A stretch of 64,000 nt of DNA, from the NCBI GenBank assembly GCA_013397455.1, contig VYZB01000035.1, forward strand, positions 3,223,283-3,287,282, given 5' to 3'. Shown piece by piece: positions 39,561 to 49,830 of this stretch (positions are counted from its first letter, which is position 1; every line of letters begins with the position of its first letter). The notes under the pieces are model-generated. The model was given only the letters and a program-made list of their open reading frames with translations, did not search any database and was not told the origin of the DNA. Position numbers and translations under genes: made by a program. This stretch comes from Crotophaga sulcirostris. Lineage: Eukaryota > Chordata > Aves > Cuculiformes > Crotophagidae.

Positions 39561-42500
39561 TGATATTTACTGAATTTAAGTTGAACAGGAAAATAAAGGA
39601 TTTTGGTGTTCTGCCAATGAGATCCAGGAGAAAAATGAGATCTAAGTGCCCATTTTGAATTTAAATTTGTAAAATTATTACACTTTTCAGGAAGCCTTTT
39701 AGCTTGATAATCCAGGAAACTAAAGCTCTTTTTCTATTCAAAAAGTGTCTCCTGAGCAGCAAACCCAGCTTATCAATACCCCTCCTAGGTCAGGGGACAC
39801 CTGTGGGAATATCCAGCCCCATGGGGACAGTGTCGACCCCGACTCAGGGAGCAACAGGAGTCTGCACGTGACCCACCGGTCTGTGCCTGAAAGCTCTGAG
39901 CTTACTGAGGCTGGAACAAAATGCTGCCTCCTCTTCTCACCACAACTACAGAAATACTGTTTTATTAAAAACTTTCAGTCTTGAAGCAACCTTTTCAGTA
40001 TTTTCCCTGAAAAAGGGCAACCTCAGCCACCTTGCACGCAGGTAATTTGCCTTTATGGAATGTGTACGTCTTGATTACTGCCCCAAAGGCTCTCAAACAT
40101 CTGCAATAATTATGGGAGGTTTATTTTGTTTACTGTAGTTGAGTCTTCACAGGCAGATCTTACTCTTTCCTTTAGCTCCAATAGGTATTTCTTCATCTTT
40201 TCTTATTCTCTAAGAAAGCCACATAGAAATTTTAAGAGAGATTTTTCCTTTGGAAACTGTGATTGAATCAAAATATTTAACAAGAATGTGCTGCTCACCA
40301 CACACACAAAGATGAGAAGTTAAAGTAATTCCTTCCAACAAGGTAGGTGTGATGTTCATAATTTCTAATGTTAGTTGGCAAGTTTGGGAAACAGAAGTCA
40401 TTTAAAGTTTGAATGAATTCATCTGTGTTCATATTTTATGTAAATAAAAAAAATCATACAGCTGAAATACGAGTTTTAGTTGCTTTAAAATTAATGTTCC
40501 TTAAATTCCATTTCACAGGAAATTAAGTTCCTAATTCAAGCCAGAAGGAAAATTTTTAAGTGGCTGAATTTCCTGTGAACTAGAAAGTGAGCTTTCTGTA
40601 GGTCTGTCCTGCACTGTGGGGCTGGCAGCACTGTGGGGGGTGAAGAGTAATGGATTGCTTCTTCTGACTCATGAGAAGTCAGCGACATTTTCGCAAATCT
40701 CATGAATCCATCTGTTTTCCCAAATACATCCAAGCTTCTCAGATCATCCAGGAAACCATATGTTCCCGTGTTACTAATCCACGACTGGCCCAAATTTCCC
40801 AGTTTTCCTTTGACTGTGGTAGGTGTGATCACACAGCAGAGACACACAAGGCACTGCCTCTGCAGACTGGGGTGTGCTGGGGTGCAGAAGCCCCCTCTGC
40901 CAAATGCTGCTGCCTGTGCAGCAGCAGAGCTCCATTTCTCTTTATACACACCCACCACCATTCCAGCCCACTTGGGTAGAAAAAAAAACTGCTCTCACGG
41001 TAAAAATAGGCTTAACCTTGTTTCCACCTGCATTTGTCCTGCTTCAACATGGAAACATGCTTTACACATCTGCCACGCTGAGCAGTCATTAGCCAAGTTT
41101 TATTCCTCGTGTAACTGCTGTGATCACAGGTGACACCAACAATTTTACAAGGAGACTGCACAAATGTCAAGGGTGGAGAACTTTCTTATTTCTCCTGGGC
41201 AGAAGGAAACCACTTCCAAGCTGTCTGCTCTGTGTCCATCAGCTGTCTGGCCTGATGACAGTGAGGTGTGACAAGCGAGTTAGATACATACTTCATCATC
41301 TCCTCTGACTCACGTTTGACAGAAAGAACTAATATCTCAGGCACAGAAGGAAAACCAATTAAAAAATTCAAGTGACTGTTTTGCCCTTGCATGCAGGTAT
41401 ACCCTTCTGGCATATTTCATAATGTCACAGTGTTTGGATGTTGGTCACAGATTTTACTTCTGCAGACTGAGCTCTCTAATTGCTCAAGGATTTGTTGTTT
41501 TGTTTTTTTTTTTTAAAAAACACCAATTAGGAAGGAATTTTTAAAAGTATCCAGAAGAGTTTTCATCAAAATACTGCAACTGTTTTGCAGACTGGAACTC
41601 TAACATTTACAATAGCCTAAAAAGAAATCTGAATTAACTTTTTAGGTGGAAAAAAAAAAGTTTAAGGAATTTATTGATCACAGTTGACAGGTATCTACAC
41701 AAGTAAGGAATTATCTGGCAATCAATGATCATTATAATAATATTAATATCGTTACCACCTGGCTTTTAATCCATGCTTTTCATCAGTGGTTCATAAAGCA
41801 CTTTACAAATGAGGCCAAACATCTAGTGGAAAAAAGCAGAATAAGACATAATGGTTAGAAGCCGAAGCCAAACAAACATAAACAAGAAATAAGACACATT
41901 CCATTTGTTCTTTTATCAAACACCACAGTAGGTGATTAACAAAACTAGGAATTTGCCTCTGGACATACTATTCTCCATCATTTGTTTTCACAAATGGAGG
42001 ATTTCAAGTATCTTACAGTTCAAAAAAAATTACAAACTAAAATAATTATTAAGTAAGGTTGTTTGCCTTTTGAAAACAGTAGGGAAAGAAAACAAGGTGA
42101 ACACAGAAATACCTCTTTCCCCTCAAAATCCACAAATCTACTGCATTTCCTATTGGCTAAAGGCTATCCACCTACCCAATTAGTCAAGCAAATCATGTAG
42201 TACATCCTTTCTAGATGCCTGCAGAGAACTGCTCTCACAATGGTTGTTTTCACCTTGATCATCCTCATGGTCCAGCTTCAGATTTGTTAGGTATTAAACA
42301 AATAAAATCCTTACCATCTCTCAAACACACATGAAACAAGCCAGATTTTCTGTCCATTTCATAACATGCTGCTGCAACCACAAACTTGCAATGCTTAGTG
42401 TTACCTGATGTCTTCATTAGGTTTCAGATTTGATAAGCCAAAGACAGAACATTCAGGTAGACAAACTTGATCTCCAACAACCTGAAGCACATCTCTGCTG

Positions 42501-43207
42501 GAATTCAAGAACATGGGCAGGGCAAACAGCAAGATGCTGTGCTGCCCTTAAGTGAAGCCAATGCAACCTGCATGCAATAGCACTTCCAAGATGTCAAGTC
42601 TATTGACTAGATGTTTTTAGAAACCTGAGGGTGTAGGGAAGGATTATAAAATGATTAATCTTTTAAAACCATTCCATGCATCCTAGATATAGTTCTGCCA
42701 TAGGCTGATGGCCAGATGGGAAAAACTGAACTCACTGAACACCTCAAATCCAGTATACTTGAACATTTAAAAGGTTCTTGAATTATTTGGCACATCTGGT
42801 CCCCAAAATCACATATTTTCAACTGTGCTAAGAAAGAAACTTTCTCAGTTTTCACTTTTTGGGAAAAAAGCATTGTTGGTCCAGCATCCACTTGGTCACT
42901 TGCCTCTTGCCTCAATGGGCTGGCCTGGAAACTCTTCAGAGCAGAGACCACATATATGCCTGTGTGGTGTGTATAATAGGGTCTTCACCCTGAATAAGAA
43001 TTTGGGATCTCTTGTAAAATCAATAATACATCCAGAAAAAGGGTGCTTGTTATTTAAAATGGCCTGCACCACATTAGCAGATGACAGAATCCATACAGCT
43101 CAAAAGGTAGCAGCATTACATATTGAGCCTTGCCCAGGCCAACATACCCAAAGGTTTCAAACCCCTACATTACTTCTATATGCACTTTTAAACTTTGTGG
43201 TTGAGTA
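39561..43207. other. Intergenic upstream of SMLR1, no gene recognised
   Basis: Two modestly G+C-richer patches stand out: 39760-39950, with several CpGs (gtcgaccccgac, cacgtgacccaccggt), and 40560-40960, where frames of more than 100 codons are open on both strands at once. Neither has splice signals or a known domain. A phrase at 41793-41815 (ttcataaagcactttacaa) resembles the end of very old amniote repeats but is too short to name. Confidence 0.45.
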
Positions 43208-43270
43208 ATTTTGCAAGTGAACTCCAGTCCTATGAGGAATCACAGGCCTGCACAAACAAACCAAAGTCCA
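43208..43270 (+). promoter_or_regulatory. SMLR1: Putative liver-type promoter/enhancer motifs of SMLR1
   Basis: Within about 200 bp upstream of the likely SMLR1 start lie ttttgcaag (C/EBP-like, 43209-43217), cacaaacaaa (forkhead/FOXA-like, 43251-43260) and CAAAGTCCA (43262-43270). The last is the form preferred specifically by HNF4. An AGATAA GATA-type word follows at 43275. These factors work together in hepatocyte and gut promoters, and human SMLR1 is reported as liver-enriched (recalled). The motifs are seen; the regulatory role is inferred, and the transcription start is unknown. Confidence 0.4.
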
Positions 43271-43405
43271 AAAAGAGATAATAGCCTGAGCAAAGGGCAG
43301 AATGTGGATGCAGGGGGGGAAAAAAGGAAGAAAGCAGGACAAAAGAAAGCAGGTCCACACTTGGAGATTGAACGATCTTTTTCACCACAGCTGCTGCAGA
43401 GGAAA

Positions 43406-43538
43406 ATGAGCATGAGTTACCAACTTTCAGAGTTTTGGAAGGAGATGCCTGGTTTCTTTTTCTTTTATGGGATCTTTATGCCCGTGACTGTATTCCTGCT
43501 GCTGCTAATTGCCTACTTCTGGATCAAACTGTCAGAAG
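43406..43538 (+). CDS. SMLR1: SMLR1-like small membrane protein, coding exon 1
   Basis: This exon encodes the first 44 residues plus one base of codon 45 of a small integral membrane protein. It begins MSMSYQLSEFWKEMPG, continues into a hydrophobic span of about residues 17-40 (FFFFYGIFMPVTVF, then LLLLIAYFWI) and ends KLSE. The pattern E-(L/M)-PG-x-F-x-F-(F/Y)-G-x-F-x-PVT, followed by a Leu run and IAYF-IKL, is the one I recall for mammalian small leucine-rich protein 1. The exon ends at a good donor, gaag|gtgagt, in phase 1, which matches exon 2. Start choice: ATG at 43406 has A at -3; ATG at 43412 aligns with an internal Met I recall in human SMLR1; an in-frame ATG at 43232 would add 58 basic, low-complexity residues. 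By the positive-inside rule the short N-terminus should face the lumen or exterior. The molecular function is unknown to me. Confidence 0.8.
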
Positions 43539-44034
43539 GTGAGTCAGGGCTCAAGGGCAACGAGTGGGTAGGCAGGCAGACTTCTCCTACAACAGGCTAC
43601 CATTAGGCTTGTACCATTAACTGAACTGAAGAGAACTATGATCATTAATAATACTGCGTTTAAGACTATTTTCTATTTGAAAAACATGACAAGAATTTGT
43701 TTAGAACTTGGATTGAACCCTGACTTAAAATTCTGTAGTTTTATAAGCCATCCTACAAAAGATTTTACTGTTCTACACTATAGAAGAGACAACAAAAATG
43801 GAGAAAAAGAACAGGGTGGCTAAAGTACAGATAATTTTCCTCTGTGCTTTGGCCATGCAAGTTTTCAGTGAGTCAGGTACAAGTTACAGGGTGTAACTGC
43901 TCTTTGATTATTGAGTACACATCTGTGTTCTTTCAAAGGTACGTATTGACTTTTGTACCTAAAAGCACATTTGCCATGTTACCTTTTCTATTTTAAAATC
44001 ACCTTATGCTCACTTCAAAAATCTATCTTCACAG

Positions 44035-44303
44035 AAAAACCAAACCAAGAAACTGCCCCCTCCAGTAAAAGCACAGCCAGTGCAATGCACCCAAGTACTG
44101 CAAACCGAGGCTGCTCACAGACCCTGACTGGTCCTGCACAGGAAACGCACTGGGCTACAACCCTAGCGGGCAGCCAGTTTCTTTTAGAAGGCAAACTCCT
44201 GTACATTAGACCATCCAGTTTTAATGGGATGGTCTTCATGCCTTCCAGGTTTGGGTTTCAGACACAGGCTGAATCTGAGCTGCAGCAGCAGATTTACACC
44301 TGA
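44035..44303 (+). CDS. Possible alternative last exon of SMLR1 (candidate)
   Basis: A pyrimidine-containing acceptor, atctatcttcacag, ends at 44034. The sequence after it is open for 88 codons in exactly the phase needed to follow exon 1 (phase 1: G plus AA gives Glu). Splicing here would replace the short exon-2 tail with a longer hydrophilic one, rich in Ser/Thr/Gln and ending QIYT, for a product of about 133 residues. Against it: no nearby AATAAA follows the stop, codon use is unremarkable, and I know of no such isoform in other species. An open frame of this length in a correct phase can arise by chance. It is listed as a candidate only. Confidence 0.2.
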
Positions 44304-46550
44304 ACTGCTCTTATTTTAGACTTCCGGATCCCTAGGCAAGCCCTGTCACGTGTTCAGATCAGAGTCTTCATCCTTGCTTTCTTTCAGCCCCTCTAAAACA
44401 TGTTCTAGCAGACACTGGCCTAAGCTTGTTCCTCAAATTAGCTGCCTTTTCAACCTTTTCTCTACAGAGTGTCGAGGGAGCTAAAATGATTTCCTAGATT
44501 TCCTCTGAAACTTCAGATGCTTCTTGGAATAGCTTGGCGAGAACCCCCTCCCTGGGACAATGGTCCTCAATGCATGTACTACAGGTTTCAGCTCTAGCAG
44601 CTCACCCATGGTCTCAAAAGCAGAGACTTGGATAGGGCAGACAGGACAATCCTGACCACAAGGCTCTGCAGATAAGCACAGACATGCATCCAGAGCTGGC
44701 CCAGGGTGTATCAGCCCAACAGAAGGCAGCTAGACCCACCAGGGCAAGGCTAGGGAAGAACCCTAACCTAGACACCACATCAGGCACTGTAATTTGTAGC
44801 TCCATTAGCTTTCTGAATCGTGCAGCCTTCTGAAATCCTGACAACTGGGCAATTTACTACAATTCTAAACGTAAGAGAGGCTGCACATACCTAGAAACGT
44901 AGAATGAATTCACTTCCTACTTTGTATAACATCTTCAAGCATTTAGACCCAAGGCTTTACCAGAGTGGAAAGGTGTTTGTTTGCATACAAGCATACACCA
45001 CAAGTTGCCTTCAGGCTGCTGAAATTCACACATCTCCTATTCAAGATGGGCTTTTCAAATGCTGAATTAATCAACTATGGAAGCTTGTTCTGCATGCTTA
45101 ACCCAGCTCTGTCGTCAGTTATAAATTATCCTTAGAGCAAGGTGCTGACAGTTTTGCACATACTAGTAAACAACCAAAAAATGGTGTGGTGCCAAAATGT
45201 CATACAATACAGATTCTATGAGGGAATAGGAAGGCTAATTATAAGAACTCCTTCTTGAAAAAGGTTGAAAAGGAAGCTAATGAAATTATTGCATTAGACT
45301 TTGGATAAAAGGAGGATTCTCCCTTTCAGCAAATAATCATCTCTGTGTCCATCTGTGATAGTTCAATATTGGTTATTATAAAATAATACTGGGATGCTAC
45401 TGACTCAGTCTTACCTGATGCTGATCTTGCTCTTCTATTCAGACTAGGATCAAGTAAAACAGGAAGAGTAGGTGGGTTACAGATCCTATCACTACAGGAA
45501 TTTCATTAAAGCTCAGACAACTATGTCCTTAAGCCACAAGAGCCCATCTGAAAAACCTCATAGATGATCACATTCATGCTGCATGAGCAACTGCTGACCC
45601 AAAGTGGCCTTTCCTGTTTCACAGTGCCCAAATCTTCCTTAGCTGCACTTTCTGCAGGTCTGTAAATAACATGCAGAACCAGATGTTAAATCCTGCTTCT
45701 CTTAAAGCACAGAAGTTTATAGGTTTGGAGTTGCAGTGAGTTTAGGTAAGTACCAATTTCCTAAATTTGCTGAGATTAGCAATCAAGGCTTTAAGATAGG
45801 TGACTAATTTGCCAAAGGAATATTGCTTCTGTACCTCTCCCTTTCATACCTGAGATGGGTGCTTGAAAGGAATCACTTGGTTGTGCAACACCTCAGGGAA
45901 GGAGATTCTCCATTTGCAGATCCACAGGTGTTTTTGCTGGGATTCTCAAAAGGCTGTGAAATAGATTCCTATCTACTTAATACTTTGGGCATCACAGTCC
46001 TAGCTCTACTTACAATCCCTTCTTTTGCTTGACATGAGACTGTCAGAGTCCAGCCTATCACTTAGAAATCCATCCAACTCACACAACTCATCCATAGCAG
46101 CATTCCTTGTACAGGCAAGCAGAGCCAGCTTTCAGCTTAATACCATCATGTGAATAAAACAACTAACCACAGATAAGCCTGACGTCAAAGAGGGAGTGTT
46201 GGCAAGTCTGTTAAAACCTCGGAAATTCAGCAGGGTTTAGGTGCCTATTTCCTTAGACCTTTTAGAAAACAAAAAAATCAAATTTGAATTACTAAAAGCA
46301 AGACTGCCTTGTTTTGTTGTCAAATAAGTTTTTCATTTTTCTCTCTGCGGTAGGAGAAAGGCTCCATCTAAATACACTGAAATCCACTTTGTATCGTCCT
46401 TTCAAGATTCCTTTAAAAATAAAACTAAAACCAACAAACAAATCAGCGTTCCTTTCCCCTTAACAACTAGTGATGACAAGGAAAACTAATATCCCAAGAC
46501 AAAGTACTTTGTGCTAACAGGGTGTGTTTCTTTGTCCCCTTTACTTTTTG

Positions 46551-46588
46551 CCCCCCCTCCCCCCCCCTTTTTTTTTCCTTTTTTCTTT
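46551..46588. repeat. 38-nt homopyrimidine tract (C-rich then T-rich)
   Basis: The tract is C7-T-C9 followed by a T-rich run with only C and T. On the minus strand this gives 16 G in 17 bases, able to form a G-quadruplex. It lies in the SMLR1 intron about 0.5 kb before the acceptor. Confidence 0.85.
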
Positions 46589-47097
46589 GTTTCTCCATCC
46601 CTTTCCGAATATTCTCCAAGCCTCTAACAACACCATCCTGTTCTGAAGATGCCAGGTTATGGGGGCAGAGATCATTCTTTCTGCTCTGTTTGTATCACAG
46701 GCAGCATTGGGAGGATCAGACCAATTCAAGGCTCTCGAGGCACTGCCATAGTAAAGCAGAACACAAATTGCCAGTACAAATTAACTGCTCTCCTTGTTGT
46801 TGGTTAAGGATTTTTCTGAATGAACACAGGTGGAGGTAAATGGGAAGAGAGTATTTCTGTTGATGTCAATAGAGTTTGTGTCAGTGCTTCACTGGCCATA
46901 GGCACAGTCCCTATCTCACACTCAGAAGACTTTCTTCTAGGAGCATGGCAAACTGATACAAATGTGCTACTTAGGCATCATCAATCCAATAAGATTAGCT
47001 CCTACTAATATATGCCAGCTCCTTTTCTTAATAAAAATTCACCATGGGAAATTAGTACACTCTTATAGAATTTTGTGTTGTTTGTTTCATTTTTCAG

Positions 47098-47210
47098 TTA
47101 ATGAAGAACTGGCCACGACACAAGACCCCATAAATACCCTCCTGAATTACCACGGCCAATGGCAGAAACCCAGGAGATCTGGACAAAAACAGAAAAAATG
47201 CAAGAACTGA
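47098..47210 (+). CDS. SMLR1: SMLR1-like small membrane protein, terminal coding exon
   Basis: The exon begins right after tttgtttcatttttcag. Its first two bases complete Val45 with the G from exon 1, giving V-NEEL, the junction residues I recall in mammalian SMLR1 (VNEELS). It encodes residues 45-81 and stops with TGA at 47208. The tail is hydrophilic and becomes strongly basic: QKPRRSGQKQKKCKN. This predicts a cytosolic C-terminus (N-out, C-in, a signal-anchor topology). The last residues KKCKN put lysines at -4 and -5, close to but not a canonical KKXX or KXKXX retrieval signal. The full product is 81 residues. Mammalian proteins, as I recall, share the membrane span and VNEEL but differ completely in the remaining tail. 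Confidence 0.8.
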
Positions 47211-47925
47211 AGGACATTTAAAGGAGTTTCATGCCTCGGGAAGCAAGCTTAAACCCAGTACTCAGCTCTGCAGGTTTAAAAATAACCAGCTGTAGATAAA
47301 CACCACTGAGGAAAACAAAACTGACAGAAGAAATAGGTGCTGTGCTGCACAAAGGAAACAGCTGCTGTAATTCAGAAAGGTCTTGTAACAGTTCTTTCTC
47401 ACATGAGGCCAAGTAAGAAGTACTTTATGCAACTTGGACACCAGAGACCACCTGCAATGTACTGGATCAGTTCCCTTACATGATACAGGATTTGGGGGGA
47501 GGGAAAGTACCTTTCTCACTAATCCTTCCCTAGCCTTCTGAGAAAAAAGCTACATAACAAGCTCCTGAGAGAGCTGAGCTGGCATATATAAGGAAGGGCA
47601 GCCTTATTAATTTGAAGATGCATAAATAGAAAGTTCATAACAAGCACTGTCATCTATGAAATTGAGAAGGGTGATGAAGGGGAAGTGGCTTGTTTTTATT
47701 AGCTTCTACACTTTGGAAAAGATTGTAGGTTGTGTAAAATATGTTTTCAATTGAATTTGGAAGCAAAATATAACAGTGCTGGGAAACAAAAGGACTTTGC
47801 CTTGCTGACTGACCATGTTGAATTTTGAAATCATGAAAATATTCAACCAGTACTCTGTAAAATACTTATTTTTCAGTTTAAGGACAAACTGATGGGTTTT
47901 CAAATAAAAAAATACTGCTTTGCGT
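47211..47925 (+). other. SMLR1: SMLR1 3' UTR (predicted)
   Basis: AATAAA at 47903-47908 is followed within 20-40 bp by G/T-rich sequence (tgctttgcgtgcgtc, and further on tgtgtttctttcc), the usual arrangement for cleavage. The 3' UTR would be about 0.7 kb. The exact end is an estimate. Confidence 0.5.
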
Positions 47926-48486
47926 GCGTCATTTGTCACACACACAAAAATGTGTTTCTTTCCCCCTTTCTACTGTTATAATGTATCTCAGATTGGTTGT
48001 GGCAGATGGCTCACAAAAACACAACTCAGACTGTTTGAAAGTACTGTTGTCTTTTGGCTTCTCTGTTTCTGATGTTTAAGTTTAAATCCAAACCGATGAA
48101 GAATGAGAAGTGATTATCATCACTGTCCCTGATATTTACTGTCCCTATCTACTAGCAATTGATGTCTCCAATTACTTTTCATTGCAGCTGTTTGTCATTA
48201 CTCACCCTGCAAGAACAGATTTGATAATGCCTCATCTGAGATTGTGTGGTTTTGCAAAATTCCAGTTCTCAAACTTTTAAGAACTTTGATTCATTTTATA
48301 AAAACACTAATGAGGCCATAAGCACAGGTTTAAGAAACACTGTAATTTATCAGAGTCTATTGGAAGAAAACAGGAGTCAAACATCAAATATCTTCACTAT
48401 ATGTAACAGTCCTCGATCACATTTTAATACCATCCTATTTTTGAAAATACGTAATTCATCACACTGGTTTACATGTATATAGACAA
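47926..48486. other. Intergenic, nothing recognised
   Basis: Short A+T-rich spacer downstream of SMLR1 and up to the CR1 copy. No feature seen. Confidence 0.5.
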
Positions 48487-49341
48487 TGGGATCAAGTGCA
48501 GTCTCAAAGTTTGCAGATGACACCAAGTTGAGTGGTGGGGTTGACATGCCTGAGGGATGCAATGTCATCCAGTGAAGTGGGCCTGTGTCAACCTCATGAG
48601 ACTCAACAATGCCAAATGCAAGGTCCTGCACCTGAGTCAGGATAAACCCAGGTATCAACACAGGCTAGTGGATGAAGGGGTTGAGAGCCACCCTGCCAAG
48701 AAGGACTCAGGGGCACTGGTGGATGAAAAGCTGGACATGAGCAAGAAATGTGCGCTCACAGCCCAGAAAGCCAACCGTATCCTGGGCTGCATCAGAAATG
48801 TGACCAGCAGGTCAAGAGAGGTGATTCTGCCCCTCTGCTCCACTCTGATGAGACCCCGTCTGGAGTGCTGTGGAGACCTCAGCACAGGAAAGACATGGAC
48901 CTGTTGGAGCAGGGCCACAAAGACAATCAGAGGGATGGAACACCTCTCCTAAGAGGAAAGGCTAAGAGAGTTGGAGTTGTTCAGCCTGGAGAAGAGAAGG
49001 CTCTTTAAGACCTTATGGTGGCCTTTCAGTACTTAAAGGGGACTCATGATAAGAATGAGAGGGAAAAGCTTTTTAGCAGAGCCTGTTGCAATAAGATAAA
49101 GGGTGATTGTTTCAAACTAAAACAGGGTAGATTTAGACTAGATATAAGGAAGAATTTTTTTGCAAGGATAGTGAAACACTGGCACAGGTTGCCCAGCAAA
49201 GTGGTAGATGTCCCTATACCTGGAAACATTCAAGGTGAGACTGGACACAGTTCTGAGCAACCTGGTATAGTTGAAGATGTCCTTGCTCACTGCAGGGGAG
49301 GTGGACTAGATGACCTTTAAGAGGCCCTTTAAACCCAAACC
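48487..49341 (+). repeat. CR1 LINE fragment, about 850 bp
   Basis: CR1 ORF2 and 3' sequence in order: gtttgcagatgacaccaagt, aatgccaaatgcaaggtcct, gccaaccgtatcctgggctg, ctccactctgatgagacccc, gtctggagtgctgtg, ggccacaaagacaatcagag, cctggagaagagaaggctct, gtttcaaactaaaacagggt followed by agatttagactagat, actggcacaggttgcccag, and gaggtggactagatgacctt. Indels break the frame. The open frames at 48557-48952, 48748-49008 and 49015-49320 on the plus strand, and 48655-48918 on the minus strand, are fragments or shadows of this repeat. The last few bases before 49341 (aaacccaaac) are the end of the 3' region, with no tail repeats left. Confidence 0.95.
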
Positions 49342-49754
49342 AGAGCCAGTTATTTGTTACTTGAAAAGAGCAACCTGTATGGTTGGATAGTAAAAGAAAA
49401 GATGCTCCATGTCTGATCATACCAAAGTTTTCCCAGTGTCTTGCAACCAAAAGGCTGAAGATATTTTTCTTCTATTTTACTCTTTGCATGAACATGTTCT
49501 CGCCAGTAAGAGGAAAGCATGCAGGCCCTTGGTTTTTAAATCTCACACCACAGATTTCATTTGACTAGCAACAAACATGATGATTTCCAGCGAGCAAAAA
49601 GAAGTATTTCAAAGGCAGCTCTCAAATAGGAAATGACAACAGCTTCCAATCAGCCAGCTGTTGGGTGGACTGTACATTCATAGCTACTCAGGACACTGGG
49701 GAGCATCTGGTTCCTGACTGCCTCTTGCAGTGCACACTTTCTTTATACCTCGAA

Positions 49755-49830
49755 ATATAGAATCATTAAGGTTGGAAAAGACCTCTAAGATCACCAAGTC
49801 CAACCTAGTACACCCAGACTTGACTGCAAA
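49755..49830 (-). repeat. CR1 LINE, 3'-terminal fragment, inverted
   Basis: atagaatcattaaggttgga, followed by aaagacctctaagatc and then aagtccaacc, is the reverse complement of a CR1 3' end. It lies only about 0.4 kb from the larger plus-strand CR1 and in the opposite orientation. The left side of the homology is uncertain. Confidence 0.85.

Larger units (their letters stand above)
43539..47097 (+). other. SMLR1: SMLR1 intron
   Basis: The intron is bounded by gtgagt (43539) and ttttcag (ending 47097), both strong consensus sites, and is about 3.6 kb long. It holds a possible alternative last exon (44035-44303) and a homopyrimidine tract (46551-46588). Near 45940-46010, tgggattctcaaaaggc, followed after a gap by attcctatctactta, faintly recalls an ancient amniote repeat. 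No clear CR1 lies within it. Confidence 0.75.

Noticed and set aside
39760..39950. Small CpG-containing patch as a CpG-island promoter
   Set aside because: Too short, with too few CpGs for an island, and no exon follows it.
40536..41133. Overlapping open frames of 102 to 143 codons on both strands
   Set aside because: Simultaneous openness on both strands reflects locally higher G+C, not coding. No family resemblance and no exon signals.
45940..46010. Text resembling an ancient amniote repeat (gggattctcaaaagg)
   Set aside because: Only short disconnected words match; not enough to assign a family without a profile search.
48557..48952. 131-codon plus-strand open frame
   Set aside because: Part of the CR1 copy at 48487-49341.
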